Shown: positions 7,586 to 16,043 of the stretch, piece by piece
Layout: every line of letters starts with the position of its first letter
Numbering within the stretch: the first letter of the stretch is position 1
Source of the DNA: Hebobacterum sp964559435
Lineage (GTDB): Bacteria; Armatimonadota; Hebobacteria; Hebobacterales; Hebobacteraceae
Direction: 5' to 3'
Assembly: GCA_964559435.1 (NCBI GenBank)
Contig: CAZLHI010000008.1
Coordinates: 43,079-107,078, forward strand
DNA: 64,000 nucleotides
Translations under genes and position numbers: made by a program
The notes under the pieces: model-generated
Databases searched by the model: none
What the model was told of the DNA's origin: nothing
The model's input: only the letters and a program-made list of their open reading frames with translations

Positions 7586-9037
7586 GTGCCGGGGCTGCTC
7601 AAGGCAGGGCTCACGCTGGGTTTCCTCTGGCTGCTTGGCGCTGCTGTGCTCGAAGCGCTGGGACTGAGGCAGCGGCGGTGGCCGCTCTGGTATGCACAGC
7701 CCGGAATCGACTTCGCAATCGGAGCGGCCACGCTCGCAGCCATATGGGTCTGCGCTGCCCCCTTCGGGTGCCAAGTGCTGCCGTGGGCGCCGGCAATCGT
7801 CGCCGCGGCGGCCGCAGCGGCCGCCCTTTTGCAGAGGCGCAGACGGCGCAGCAGACACGCGCAGCACCAAGCCGGCTCGCCCCCCAGGGAGCAGCGGCGT
7901 TGGGTGACGGCCTTCTTCGTGTTCGTCCTCGCGGCGGCCGTCTTTGGAGTCGGAGCACAGGCCTATCGATCGCCCATGTTCGGCGACGGCCGGTATATCT
8001 GGGCGTTCAAGGCGAAGGTGATGTTCAGCGACGGCCGCCTAGACCGCGGGACCTTCACCGATCTCGCGCGCTACCGGCATACCGCACTGGATCATCCTCT
8101 CGCCCTCCCAGCGACGGAGGCGCTACTGTACTATGTCCTCGGCTACATTGACGAGCGTGTCGCTAAGCTGATCGGCGTGATCTACCTGGCCGGCATCGGA
8201 GCTGTGCTGGCCAGCTACCTGCGTCGTCGGATGGCCTGGCCGTGGGCGCTCGCGGTGAGCATCGTGGTGTGCCCTGTGCCGATGCTGGCCTTCTACGCGG
8301 GCGCAGGTGGAGCGGATGTGCCTTTGGCATTCCACTTCCTCGCAGCCGGAGTGCTCCTCGCCGACTACGCAGAAGCGGGCCGCGCCGAGGATGGGATCAT
8401 GTCCGCCCTGCTCTTCGGGACCGGCGGAACCGTGAAGTCGGAGGGTCTCACGATGGCTGTGGCGGGAGCCTTCGCACTTGCGATTCTGTGGCGGCTGCGC
8501 CGGGGAACGGCCGCTCAGGCCCTGGCCGGGGTCGGCGCGCTCGTTCTGTCTGTGCTGCCGTGGGTGGCTCTCCGCGCGGCCTGGGGGGTCCCCAGCGCGA
8601 TGATCGAGGGCATGCACGTGCGGGGATTCTGGCAGCTATATGTGAGAATGGACGCAATCGGGCAAGCGGTGTGGGAGCGATTCACGACATGGGAGTCGTG
8701 GGAGGCCGCGTGGCTTGCGGTGCTGGCGGGTCTCCTCGTCTGGGCTCTTGCCCGCGGCCGGCCCCGACGGCTCGGCTACCTCTGGGCCCTGCTCGCGTGG
8801 CAGCTTGCAGTGGACGTGAGCGTCTATTTGATGAACCCGTATGAGATCCACTGGACGCTCGCAGCCTCGCTGGACCGCCTGCTCCTCCAGCTGATGCCTT
8901 TGGGGATGGTGGCCGCAGCTTCCGCGATCGCAGCCGCAGTGGCAACGCGGCCGCCCGGGGCACAGGGGCTGCGGGACGTCAGTTTCGATAAGAGCGAGGC
9001 CCGGGAGCCGTCGGTATGTCGTTCGAGCAGCACCTAG
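7586..9037 (+). CDS. polytopic membrane protein, GT-C glycosyltransferase-like
   Basis: 483 residues with about ten membrane helices. The first large periplasmic loop carries FGDGRYIWAFKAKVMFSDG, the Asp-containing loop after helix 1-2 typical of GT-C enzymes that use polyprenyl-phosphate sugars (PMT/ArnT-like). A second loop has DHPLALPATEALLYYVLG. The start is GTG with AAGG upstream. Its last 22 bp overlap the next gene, so the two are translationally coupled. Sugar donor and acceptor are unknown; glycosylation of cell-surface material is inferred from the fold class. Confidence 0.6.
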   Translation: MPGLLKAGLTLGFLWLLGAAVLEALGLRQRRWPLWYAQPGIDFAIGAATLAAIWVCAAPFGCQVLPWAPAIVAAAAAAAALLQRRRRRSRHAQHQAGSPPREQRRWVTAFFVFVLAAAVFGVGAQAYRSPMFGDGRYIWAFKAKVMFSDGRLDRGTFTDLARYRHTALDHPLALPATEALLYYVLGYIDERVAKLIGVIYLAGIGAVLASYLRRRMAWPWALAVSIVVCPVPMLAFYAGAGGADVPLAFHFLAAGVLLADYAEAGRAEDGIMSALLFGTGGTVKSEGLTMAVAGAFALAILWRLRRGTAAQALAGVGALVLSVLPWVALRAAWGVPSAMIEGMHVRGFWQLYVRMDAIGQAVWERFTTWESWEAAWLAVLAGLLVWALARGRPRRLGYLWALLAWQLAVDVSVYLMNPYEIHWTLAASLDRLLLQLMPLGMVAAASAIAAAVATRPPGAQGLRDVSFDKSEAREPSVCRSSST

Positions 9038-11070
9038 CAGGGCTGGCCCTCTTCCTGCTCGTCGCGGCGGGGCCGGTCCCGCTCTGCCTCGCCAGCGTGC
9101 TGACGCGGGGCAACGCGGCGCTCCAGGCCGGACCCGCGAGGAATCTGCTCGCAGTCCTGGTGGGCTGGTGTGTGGTCCAAGCCCTCGTGGCCCTCGCTCT
9201 GGGCGCCGTCGGGCAGTTCCGCGTGAGCGGCGTCGCAGCGGCTGAGGCGCTCGTGCTGGCATCCGGGACAGCCCTCCTCGCGCGGGCACGGAGGACCTCG
9301 CCCGGGGTGAAGCCGCCCCGGCCCTTCAGGCTGGATCGCCCGGCAACGGTGAGCGAGGTGCTGGTGGTCGGCTCGATCTGCGCGCTCGGAGTGGCGCTGA
9401 TCTGGCGCGTAGCTACACAGCCCATCACCGAGCACGACTCGCTCGCGTACCACTTGCCCGCGGTGGCGACTTGGTATCAGGCAGGATCGTTCGAGCGGCT
9501 CGATCAGTGGCCGCTGTTCCGGTACTACCCTTTCACCTGGGAGGCCGTGTGCGCGCTGTTCGTCATTCCCTTCGGGGAGGACTTCCTCGCTGCGCTCCCA
9601 AATCTCGCCTTGTGGGCGGTGTTCGGGCTGGCGATCTACGAGCTTGGCCGCGCGGCGGGAGCAGACCGCGCGGCCGGTGTGGGGACCGCGGCTATTGCCC
9701 TGAGCCTCCCGATTCTCGTGCGAAACGTCAACACGATGCACGTCGACCTCGCCGTCGGCGCGTTCTTCCTGGCGGCGGTGGCCTTCGGCGCACGGTACGC
9801 TCGCCAGGGCTCGCCGGCCGACCTCGGCCTGTGGTTCGCCTCGACGGGCATGGTCGCTGGTGTGAAGACCTCCGGCTTGCTTTACGCAGCCCTGGCACTC
9901 GTCGCCATCGGGGTGCTGCTGGTTCTTCGCCGAGGGCGCCGGCAGAGCCGACCGGCCGGCCGGGGCGAAGTCGCCGCCGGGGTGCTCGGCGTGCTGGCCG
10001 GCCTTGCGATCGGCGGGTTCTGGTATGCCCGCAACTGGATCGAAGCTGGGAACCCGCTGGGGGCGGTGAGTGTGAAGGTCTGGGGTCTGACGCTTTTCCC
10101 AGGCAAGTATGAGATAGAGCACTTCAGGAGTACAAGTCTGGCGCGGGTCTTCGACATCTGGAGCCCTGCGGACTACCACATCCTCAGCGACCAACTGCGA
10201 GAGCAGTTCGGCTGGGGACTGGCGGCTCTCGCGGTGCTCGGCGCACTCGCCCTACCCGCCCTCTTCGTCGGGCGGAAGCGGACCGGGAGGGCGCCCTTGA
10301 TAGGGCTGCTTGCGCTCGTCGCCGCGACGGCCTATCTCTACGTCCTGACGCCCTACAGCGGGGACAACGGCCTGCACGGCGGAATGCTCCATCCCTCTAT
10401 AGGGCCCTCCATGAGATACGCCTTTCCATTCTGCGGTGCGCTTGCGGCCGTCGCAGCAGCGGCCGCGACCGCTGTGAGAATCCCGGGCGGCGCGCTGGCG
10501 GCACTCGGCATAGCCGCCATCGCCGTACGGACGGCGTCGCTCGAGGCAGCCCTCTGGGGTCTGCTTTTCCTCGCGGCTTGGCTCGTTGTGTGGCGCATCT
10601 GGCTGAAGTTCGCTGCCCGGCCCAGGGGCCGCCGGGTCCGGATACTGACAGTCGCCGCAGCGGCTGGGTGCGCGCTGGGGCTGGCTGCGGTCACGTTCTC
10701 AGCGCGTGCCGAGCGACAGCGACAGCGGTTGGTATCCTATGGGGAGATCGTGCAATTCATCGAGCGCGAGACGCGGCCCGATGAGACCATCGGCCACCTA
10801 CTGTGTAATCAGAGCTACCTGCTGTACGGCTCAAACCTCAGCCGGCGAGTGGTCTTCATGCCGGTGGACTCACACGAGCGTCGGGAGTGGCTGCGGTGCA
10901 TTGGCGCGCTGGGCATTGATGTGATTGCCGTGGGGCCCTGCGGAAGGATGCGGAGGAAGGGCTGGGCCACCCGAGATTGGTTGGAAGAGGGCGGCTTGCC
11001 GGTCAGACGGGTGTTCGGTCGGAACTTCTCGCAGGAGACCTTCTTGTACCGCCTAACACCCGAGGAGTGA
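9016..11070 (+). CDS. large polytopic membrane protein, GT-C glycosyltransferase-like
   Basis: 684 residues, about twelve hydrophobic helices and a soluble C-terminal tail of about 110 residues. The loop TEHDSLAYHLPAVATWYQAG is the family-type motif (acidic pair followed by H/Y and a membrane-proximal segment). A second conserved patch is NVNTMHVDLAVGAFFLA. The start is an ATG with GGGAG upstream, inside the end of the previous gene. Two GT-C-like proteins in tandem suggest successive steps or a heteromeric enzyme in surface glycan assembly (inference). The C-terminal tail (ETRPDETIGHLLCNQSYLLY) resembles the post-membrane domain of such proteins. Confidence 0.6.
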   Translation: MSFEQHLAGLALFLLVAAGPVPLCLASVLTRGNAALQAGPARNLLAVLVGWCVVQALVALALGAVGQFRVSGVAAAEALVLASGTALLARARRTSPGVKPPRPFRLDRPATVSEVLVVGSICALGVALIWRVATQPITEHDSLAYHLPAVATWYQAGSFERLDQWPLFRYYPFTWEAVCALFVIPFGEDFLAALPNLALWAVFGLAIYELGRAAGADRAAGVGTAAIALSLPILVRNVNTMHVDLAVGAFFLAAVAFGARYARQGSPADLGLWFASTGMVAGVKTSGLLYAALALVAIGVLLVLRRGRRQSRPAGRGEVAAGVLGVLAGLAIGGFWYARNWIEAGNPLGAVSVKVWGLTLFPGKYEIEHFRSTSLARVFDIWSPADYHILSDQLREQFGWGLAALAVLGALALPALFVGRKRTGRAPLIGLLALVAATAYLYVLTPYSGDNGLHGGMLHPSIGPSMRYAFPFCGALAAVAAAAATAVRIPGGALAALGIAAIAVRTASLEAALWGLLFLAAWLVVWRIWLKFAARPRGRRVRILTVAAAAGCALGLAAVTFSARAERQRQRLVSYGEIVQFIERETRPDETIGHLLCNQSYLLYGSNLSRRVVFMPVDSHERREWLRCIGALGIDVIAVGPCGRMRRKGWATRDWLEEGGLPVRRVFGRNFSQETFLYRLTPEE

Positions 11071-11106
11071 GGGATTCCCCGGGTCGAGCCGACGAGCCGA
11101 GGGGCC

Positions 11107-11637
11107 TCATCCTGACAGCGAGCGGATCAACCCCAGGTCGAGGTCGCCCTTCTGACCCCACCCCTTCTGGCCCGGGTCGATCTTCGGCCGGAACTTCTCG
11201 TACAGCTCGTACGCGACCTTGGCCAGCTCCTTGGGCTTGTACGATTTGGCGAGATCGGTCATGGCGGCCCGCACTTCGTCCAGATCGTCGCCGAACTTGC
11301 TGCCGAGGTACTTCTCCACCTTTGCCGGGTCGATGGGGTCGTCGCGAACCACCGCCCGCACTCCCTCCTCGGTCCGTTTTGCGGGCACCGGCCGCCCGAC
11401 AACCTCCACCCAGAACTCCTCCCCGAGCCCCGCCTTGCGCGGGGGCTTCCCCGGCTCGGCCGCCTTCGGCGGACCGAATATGCCCAGCCGGCGCCCTTTG
11501 GATTGCGCATTGAGCCCGGCCACCCCGCGGCCAAGGCTCAATGACTCTTCCCATTCGTAGCCCATTCGCTGAGCCACCACGGCCCCCCACAGTGTGAGCA
11601 CAGGCGCCCTATTGATCTTGACGGACTTCGCAGCCAT
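11107..11637 (-). CDS. conserved hypothetical protein, 176 aa
   Basis: Starts at the ATG at 11637 (MAAKSVKINRAPVLTLWGAV); longer frames upstream are low quality and include a Cys/Pro-rich non-coding stretch. The N-terminal half is compact and conserved-looking (RMGYEWEESLSLGRGVAGLNA, then KGRRLGIFG), and the C-terminal half is a charged helical domain (KVEKYLGSKFGDDLDEVRAAM, EKFRPKI). No catalytic motif is visible. I recognise it only as a widespread small bacterial protein without a known function. It is convergent with the GT-C gene and divergent from rubrerythrin. Confidence 0.65.
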   Translation of the reverse strand: MAAKSVKINRAPVLTLWGAVVAQRMGYEWEESLSLGRGVAGLNAQSKGRRLGIFGPPKAAEPGKPPRKAGLGEEFWVEVVGRPVPAKRTEEGVRAVVRDDPIDPAKVEKYLGSKFGDDLDEVRAAMTDLAKSYKPKELAKVAYELYEKFRPKIDPGQKGWGQKGDLDLGLIRSLSG

Positions 11638-11881
11638 CGCTGGGATTCTTGTGTCGGGCGCACGTGAATTCCTGCCGCCGGCGCCCTGTTTTGCCTGGAG
11701 TGATACGACATCTCCCACGCACACCGCGAAGACGGGCCCAGGCCTAAAATCGCATTGATCCTTTGCGCGATTCATGTGACGCCGAATGTGCATGGGGTGT
11801 AGGTATAAGACACCGCTTTGCTGAAGAGGATGCGCAGAGCAGCTCACACTGGCGTGCAACCTTTCAGGAAAGGAGTACGCT

Positions 11882-12382
11882 ATGGCGACGACCGACAACC
11901 TGCGCGAGGCCTTCGGAGGCGAGAGCCAGGCGAATCGAACCTACCTGGCCTTCGCGAAGAAGGCCGACGAGGAGGGCTATCCCCAGATCGCGAAGCTGTT
12001 CAGGGCCGCCGCGGCGGCGGAGACCGTCCACGCACACGCCCATCTTTCGGTCCTGGGCGGGGTGAAGAGCACGGCCGAGAACTTGCAGACCGCGGCCGGC
12101 GGCGAGGCACACGAGTTCAAGGACATGTACCCCGGCTTCGTGTCGGAGGCCGAAGCCGAGGGCAACACTGCGGCCGCGATGTCGTTCAAGAACGCGATGG
12201 CGGTCGAGGAGATCCATCACGGGTTGTACAACGACGCTGCCGCGAGTCTCGAGGGCGGGAGCGACCTGCCCGAGTCGGCCATCTTCGTGTGCGGGGTCTG
12301 CGGGAACACGGTACTCGGAGAGCCGCCCGACAGATGTCCCATCTGCGGCGCGCCGAAGGCCAGATTCTCGGAGGTCAAGTAG
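11882..12382 (+). CDS. rbr: rubrerythrin
   Basis: 166 residues: an N-terminal ferritin-like four-helix diiron domain (E14 in GGESQANRTY, E-x2-H in AAETVHAHAH, E75/E78 region, VEEIHHG) and a C-terminal rubredoxin-type [Fe(Cys)4] domain (CGVCG and CPICG). Rubrerythrins reduce hydrogen peroxide with NAD(P)H-derived electrons in the cytoplasm of anaerobes and microaerophiles. AGGAAAGGAG lies 7 nt before the ATG. It leads a plus-strand operon with a cyclophilin-like protein (23 bp on) and an aldo/keto reductase, which suggests an oxidative-stress or redox context. Confidence 0.95.
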   Translation: MATTDNLREAFGGESQANRTYLAFAKKADEEGYPQIAKLFRAAAAAETVHAHAHLSVLGGVKSTAENLQTAAGGEAHEFKDMYPGFVSEAEAEGNTAAAMSFKNAMAVEEIHHGLYNDAAASLEGGSDLPESAIFVCGVCGNTVLGEPPDRCPICGAPKARFSEVK

Positions 12383-12405
12383 CAGCAACCGAAAGGAGGG
12401 GTACG

Positions 12406-12777
12406 GTGCCAAAAGCAATCCGGATTACGGCCGGTGACGTTGAGGTGCGGGCCGAGTTGAACGACACGGAGACGGCGCGCATGATCGCCGACGCGCTGCC
12501 CATCGAAGGCACGGCCAACACCTGGGGCGACGAGATCTACTTCGACATACCGGTGTCGTGCGGGCCGGAGAATCCCCGGGATGTCGTGGAGATGGGTGAC
12601 CTCGCCTACTGGCCCCCCGGCAGCGCCTTCTGCATCTTCTTCGGCCCGACGCCCGCCTCCAGCGGCGACGAGATCAGGCCCGCCAGCGCGGTGAACGTGA
12701 TCGGCAAGGTCGAAGGCGATCCGACCGTTCTCAAGTCGGTGCCCTCGGGCGCGCCGGTCAAGATCGAGGCAGTCTGA
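12406..12777 (+). CDS. cyclophilin-like (TM1367-type) small protein
   Basis: 123 residues starting at GTG 12406 behind AAAGGAGGGG. It has the pattern of the cyclophilin-like beta-barrel family: TARMIADALPIEGTANTWGD, IYFDIPV, DVVEMGDLAYWPPGSAFCIFFG and GKVEGD. Family members are small single-domain proteins without proven peptidyl-prolyl isomerase activity. It sits 23 bp after rubrerythrin and 15 bp before the aldo/keto reductase. Role unknown. Confidence 0.75.
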   Translation: MPKAIRITAGDVEVRAELNDTETARMIADALPIEGTANTWGDEIYFDIPVSCGPENPRDVVEMGDLAYWPPGSAFCIFFGPTPASSGDEIRPASAVNVIGKVEGDPTVLKSVPSGAPVKIEAV

Positions 12778-12792
12778 AAGGTGACTTCCGCC

Positions 12793-13740
12793 ATGGAGAG
12801 AGTGCAGCTTGGCAGCTCCGGCCTCGAGGTCTCGAAGCTCTGCCTGGGGGCGTGGAACATGGGCGGCCAGAAGGGATGGGGGCCTGAGAGCGAGGAGGCC
12901 GCCATCGGCCTCATCCACCACGTCCTCGACAGCGGCTGCAACTTCATCGACACGGCCCGGGGCTATGGCCGGGGCAAGTCCGAGGAGATCGTCGGCAAGG
13001 GCATCGAAGGGCGGCGCGACCAGGTCGTCATAGCCACCAAGATGCTGCAATGTGCGCCCGACCAAGTCACGGCGAACATCGAGGCAAGCCTGACGTGCCT
13101 CGACACCGACTACATCGATCTCTACATCTGCCACTGGCCCGTGCCGAGCCTGCCGCTGGACCCGTTCTTCGAGGAGATGGTGCGCCAGCGCGAGGCCGGC
13201 AAGATCCGCGCCATCGGCGTCTCGAACTTCAACCGGCAGCAGATGGAGACGGCCGTGAGGTATGGTGCCGTCAGCCTCCAGCCGCCGTTCTCGATCCTCT
13301 GGCGTGTGGCCGATGATGTGCTCGACTTCTGCCGCGGGAACGGCGTCGCCGTGACGCCCTATTCCCCGCTCGCCCAGGGACTGCTCACCGGACGCTACAC
13401 GCGGGAGTCGGCGAGAAGCCCGGGCGGACCGCGGGACAGCAATGTGCTGTTCTCCGAAGACGTGCTCCCGGATTCGCTGAAGGTCGCGGCCGAAGTCGAT
13501 CGAATCGCCGACAGGATGGGCTGCACCTCGGCCCAGGTCGCGCTCGCCTGGGTGCTGCGGACGCCCGGGATCACCTGCGCGCTGGTGGGGGCCAGCCGCC
13601 CCTCACAGTGGGACGAGAACGCCGGCGCGCTCGACCTCGCCCTGAGCGAAGACGACTATCGCAGCCTCGACCAGGCGGGCAAGGCCGTCTGGGACCGCTT
13701 CGATCCCGAGGACGCGCTCTGGGGCTGGAAGCCGACGTAG
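12793..13740 (+). CDS. aldo/keto reductase
   Basis: 315-residue (beta/alpha)8 NAD(P)H-dependent oxidoreductase. The catalytic tetrad is visible: Asp and Tyr in NFIDTARGYGRGKSEE, Lys in IATKML, His in YICHWP. The cofactor-binding end is GVSNFN and later VALAWVLRTPGITCALVGAS. ATG 12793 is chosen over the GTG four codons earlier because an AGGTGA lies upstream of it. Substrate not predictable. Third gene of the rubrerythrin operon. Confidence 0.88.
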   Translation: MERVQLGSSGLEVSKLCLGAWNMGGQKGWGPESEEAAIGLIHHVLDSGCNFIDTARGYGRGKSEEIVGKGIEGRRDQVVIATKMLQCAPDQVTANIEASLTCLDTDYIDLYICHWPVPSLPLDPFFEEMVRQREAGKIRAIGVSNFNRQQMETAVRYGAVSLQPPFSILWRVADDVLDFCRGNGVAVTPYSPLAQGLLTGRYTRESARSPGGPRDSNVLFSEDVLPDSLKVAAEVDRIADRMGCTSAQVALAWVLRTPGITCALVGASRPSQWDENAGALDLALSEDDYRSLDQAGKAVWDRFDPEDALWGWKPT

Positions 13741-13780
13741 GTCTCTGGCGCGCACGCGTGCAGTCGAGCGTTCGTCTGAG

Positions 13781-14422
13781 CTAGAGACGCTTCAGGCGGT
13801 CGTCGCCCCAGCGTTCGGCGGCGGCGTTGATGTTTCGGCGCCACTCCTCGCGCATGTCCAGCGTGCCGGGAGTGCTCCCCTCGCCGTAGCTGAGGCGGTC
13901 GAGGAACTCGACGACATCGCCCATCCGCCCCGCGATTAGGTTGACGGCAACAGGTCGGCTCGGGCCTTCGTCGGCCCAGTGGTGGGAGTGAATGAGCCGG
14001 TCGATGAGGACCATCTTCTCCCGCGGCGACCGCGCCGCGCGGAAACCCCGCATGTACTCCTGCATGGCGGCAATCACAGGCTCCGCGCCGCTGAGCTGCT
14101 TATGCCGGATCGTCTTCACGTACGAGCCCCAGGTCGTCTCCCACCCGCATCCATCACACAGGAGCCGCGCCGCCTTGCGCCAGTTGTGAGGGATGATAGT
14201 CGTGCACCGCGGACAGGTCGCCCTTCCCCGGTGGGCCTCGACGGCCGTGATGAAGCTCTCGCAGCGCGCGTAGAGTGCGAGCCCGACCTCGTCGATCAGC
14301 TCCTCGTCATAGATGCCCTTCGCGTCGGTCTCGTAGAGCTGTTTGATCTTGCGCTTGGGCACCCGCGAGGCCCAGCGTATCTCGTCCGCTCCGTCCACGA
14401 CTTCGCTGTGCTTCGTCGCCAC
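13781..14422 (-). CDS. zinc-ribbon hypothetical protein
   Basis: 213 residues from a GTG at 14422. Residues 22-60 look helical (KRKIKQLYETDAKGIYDEEL), followed by a zinc ribbon with CPRC near residue 69 and CDGC about 20 residues on, then a helical C-terminal domain with HSHHWADEGPSRPVAVNLI. The His-His and Zn ribbon suggest a nucleic-acid-associated or metal-dependent role, but I do not recognise the family and give no function. It is convergent with the aldo/keto reductase and divergent from the GH51 gene. Confidence 0.6.
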   Translation of the reverse strand: MATKHSEVVDGADEIRWASRVPKRKIKQLYETDAKGIYDEELIDEVGLALYARCESFITAVEAHRGRATCPRCTTIIPHNWRKAARLLCDGCGWETTWGSYVKTIRHKQLSGAEPVIAAMQEYMRGFRAARSPREKMVLIDRLIHSHHWADEGPSRPVAVNLIAGRMGDVVEFLDRLSYGEGSTPGTLDMREEWRRNINAAAERWGDDRLKRL

Positions 14423-14589
14423 AGAGATGCTCTCGACAGTGTGTCTCTTGTGCTACTCGGGCGGAAAGCCTTCCGGCATCCAGCCCGGCAGGAGGCTCGG
14501 CGGCAGGGATTTCGCGCGTGGGGCCGCAAGACTGCACCATCTTTCTGGCCCGGCGGCTCAGGCTGTCCGGCCGCGCGGAGGCAGGCACA

Positions 14590-16032
14590 GTGGTGGTGAA
14601 GATCGACCTCGACCGACGCCTCGGGACGATAGATCGGAAGGTCTACGGGATGTTCATCGAGCATCTCGGGCGCTGCATCTACGGCGGCATCTATGAGCCG
14701 GGCTCGAACCTGTCGGACGAGTTGGGCTTCCGCGAGGACGTGTTAGAAGCCGCCCGAGGGCTTCGGCTGCCCATCTTGCGCTGGCCCGGCGGCAACTTCG
14801 TGTCCGGGTACCACTGGCTCGACGGCGTGGGTCCGAAGGAGAAGCGCCCCGTCCGCCCGGAGCTTGCCTGGAACACGATCGAGACGAACCAGTTCGGCAC
14901 GAACGAGTTCATCCAGTACTGCCGCGCGCTCGACACCGAGCCCTACATCTGCGCCAACCTCGGCTCGGGGACGATGGACGAGGCCGCCGCGTGGGTCGAG
15001 TACTGCAACCGCGCCGACGGGACGTCGTACGCGAAACTCCGCGCTGAGCATGGCTTCGAGTCACCCCATAATGTGACCTATTGGGGCCTCGGAAACGAGA
15101 TGTACGGCGACTGGCAGATCGGGCAGAAGACGGCCGAGGACTATGCGAAGTTCGCTCGCCAGTGTGCGAAGCTGATGCGAGCCGTCGATCAGTCGGTGAA
15201 GCTGGTCCTGTGCGGCGGGCAATCGCTCGACTGGGACCGGGAGGCGCTCGGCAAGTGCGCCGACGTCGTTGACTACATCTCCTATCACTTCTACTGGGGC
15301 CCCGTGCAGGGCCAGGACCCGCATTACTCCACCTTGGCCCAGCCGTATCGCTCCGAGCAGTATCTGCTCTTCCTCCGGCAGTTGATCCAGCAGGTCTGCC
15401 GCGATCATCGGGTGGAGCATCCGATCCGGATCGCCGTGGACGAGTGGAACGTCTGGTACCGCGTGCACGACAACCAACTGGAGGAGCGCTACGATCTGAC
15501 GGATGCGCTTGCGGTAGCGATCTACCTGAACATGATGAAGCGAAACTGCCAGGCGATTGGCCTGGCCAATCTCGCCCAGATGGTGAACGTCATCGCGCCG
15601 ATCTTCACCAGCCCCGACGGCATGTTCCTTCAGACGATATACCACCCACTCCGGCTGGCCGCCGAGAAGAGCGGCCGCACGGCACTCGACATTCACGTCG
15701 AGTGCGACACCTATGCGGCGGATTACGTCGGCGTATCGGCGGTGCCCTACCTGGACGCGCTCGCGACTCTCGATGAGTCGGAGAAGAAGCTGTACCTCTC
15801 CCTCGTCAACCTGAGCAAGGAAGAGCCGGCGAATGTCGAGCTTCTGCTCCAGGAGGCCGAAGCGCGGGGTGGTCGGGCTCACGTCGTGACCGGCGACGCT
15901 CCCGACGCCTACAACGACTTCGGGCAGGAGCGCGTCACGTGCCGGACAGAGGACATCTCCGAGGGCGGAAGTAGGTTCACGTATCGATTACCCGCGCACG
16001 CCCACGCGGTATTGGAGCTGGACCTCCGGTAG
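14590..16032 (+). CDS. alpha-L-arabinofuranosidase, GH51 family
   Basis: 480 residues. Clan GH-A retaining arabinofuranosidase: acid/base E170 in WGLGNEMYGDW and nucleophile E285 in IAVDEWNVWY, with the N-terminal signature GMFIEHLGRCIYGGIYEPGS and LRWPGGNFVSGYHW. The C-terminal about 100 residues form the usual jelly-roll. GTG 14590 is selected because a perfect GGAGG (14577-14581) lies 8 nt upstream; the frame is open 72 bp further. No signal peptide, so it acts in the cytoplasm on arabino-oligosaccharides or arabinosides already taken up. Likely works with the sugar kinase and other catabolic genes nearby. Confidence 0.93.
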   Translation: MVVKIDLDRRLGTIDRKVYGMFIEHLGRCIYGGIYEPGSNLSDELGFREDVLEAARGLRLPILRWPGGNFVSGYHWLDGVGPKEKRPVRPELAWNTIETNQFGTNEFIQYCRALDTEPYICANLGSGTMDEAAAWVEYCNRADGTSYAKLRAEHGFESPHNVTYWGLGNEMYGDWQIGQKTAEDYAKFARQCAKLMRAVDQSVKLVLCGGQSLDWDREALGKCADVVDYISYHFYWGPVQGQDPHYSTLAQPYRSEQYLLFLRQLIQQVCRDHRVEHPIRIAVDEWNVWYRVHDNQLEERYDLTDALAVAIYLNMMKRNCQAIGLANLAQMVNVIAPIFTSPDGMFLQTIYHPLRLAAEKSGRTALDIHVECDTYAADYVGVSAVPYLDALATLDESEKKLYLSLVNLSKEEPANVELLLQEAEARGGRAHVVTGDAPDAYNDFGQERVTCRTEDISEGGSRFTYRLPAHAHAVLELDLR

Positions 16033-16043
16033 CACAGCGGCGC

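Noticed and set aside
9034..10194. Minus-strand ORF opposite the large GT-C gene
   Set aside because: A high-GC shadow with no start signal or motif.
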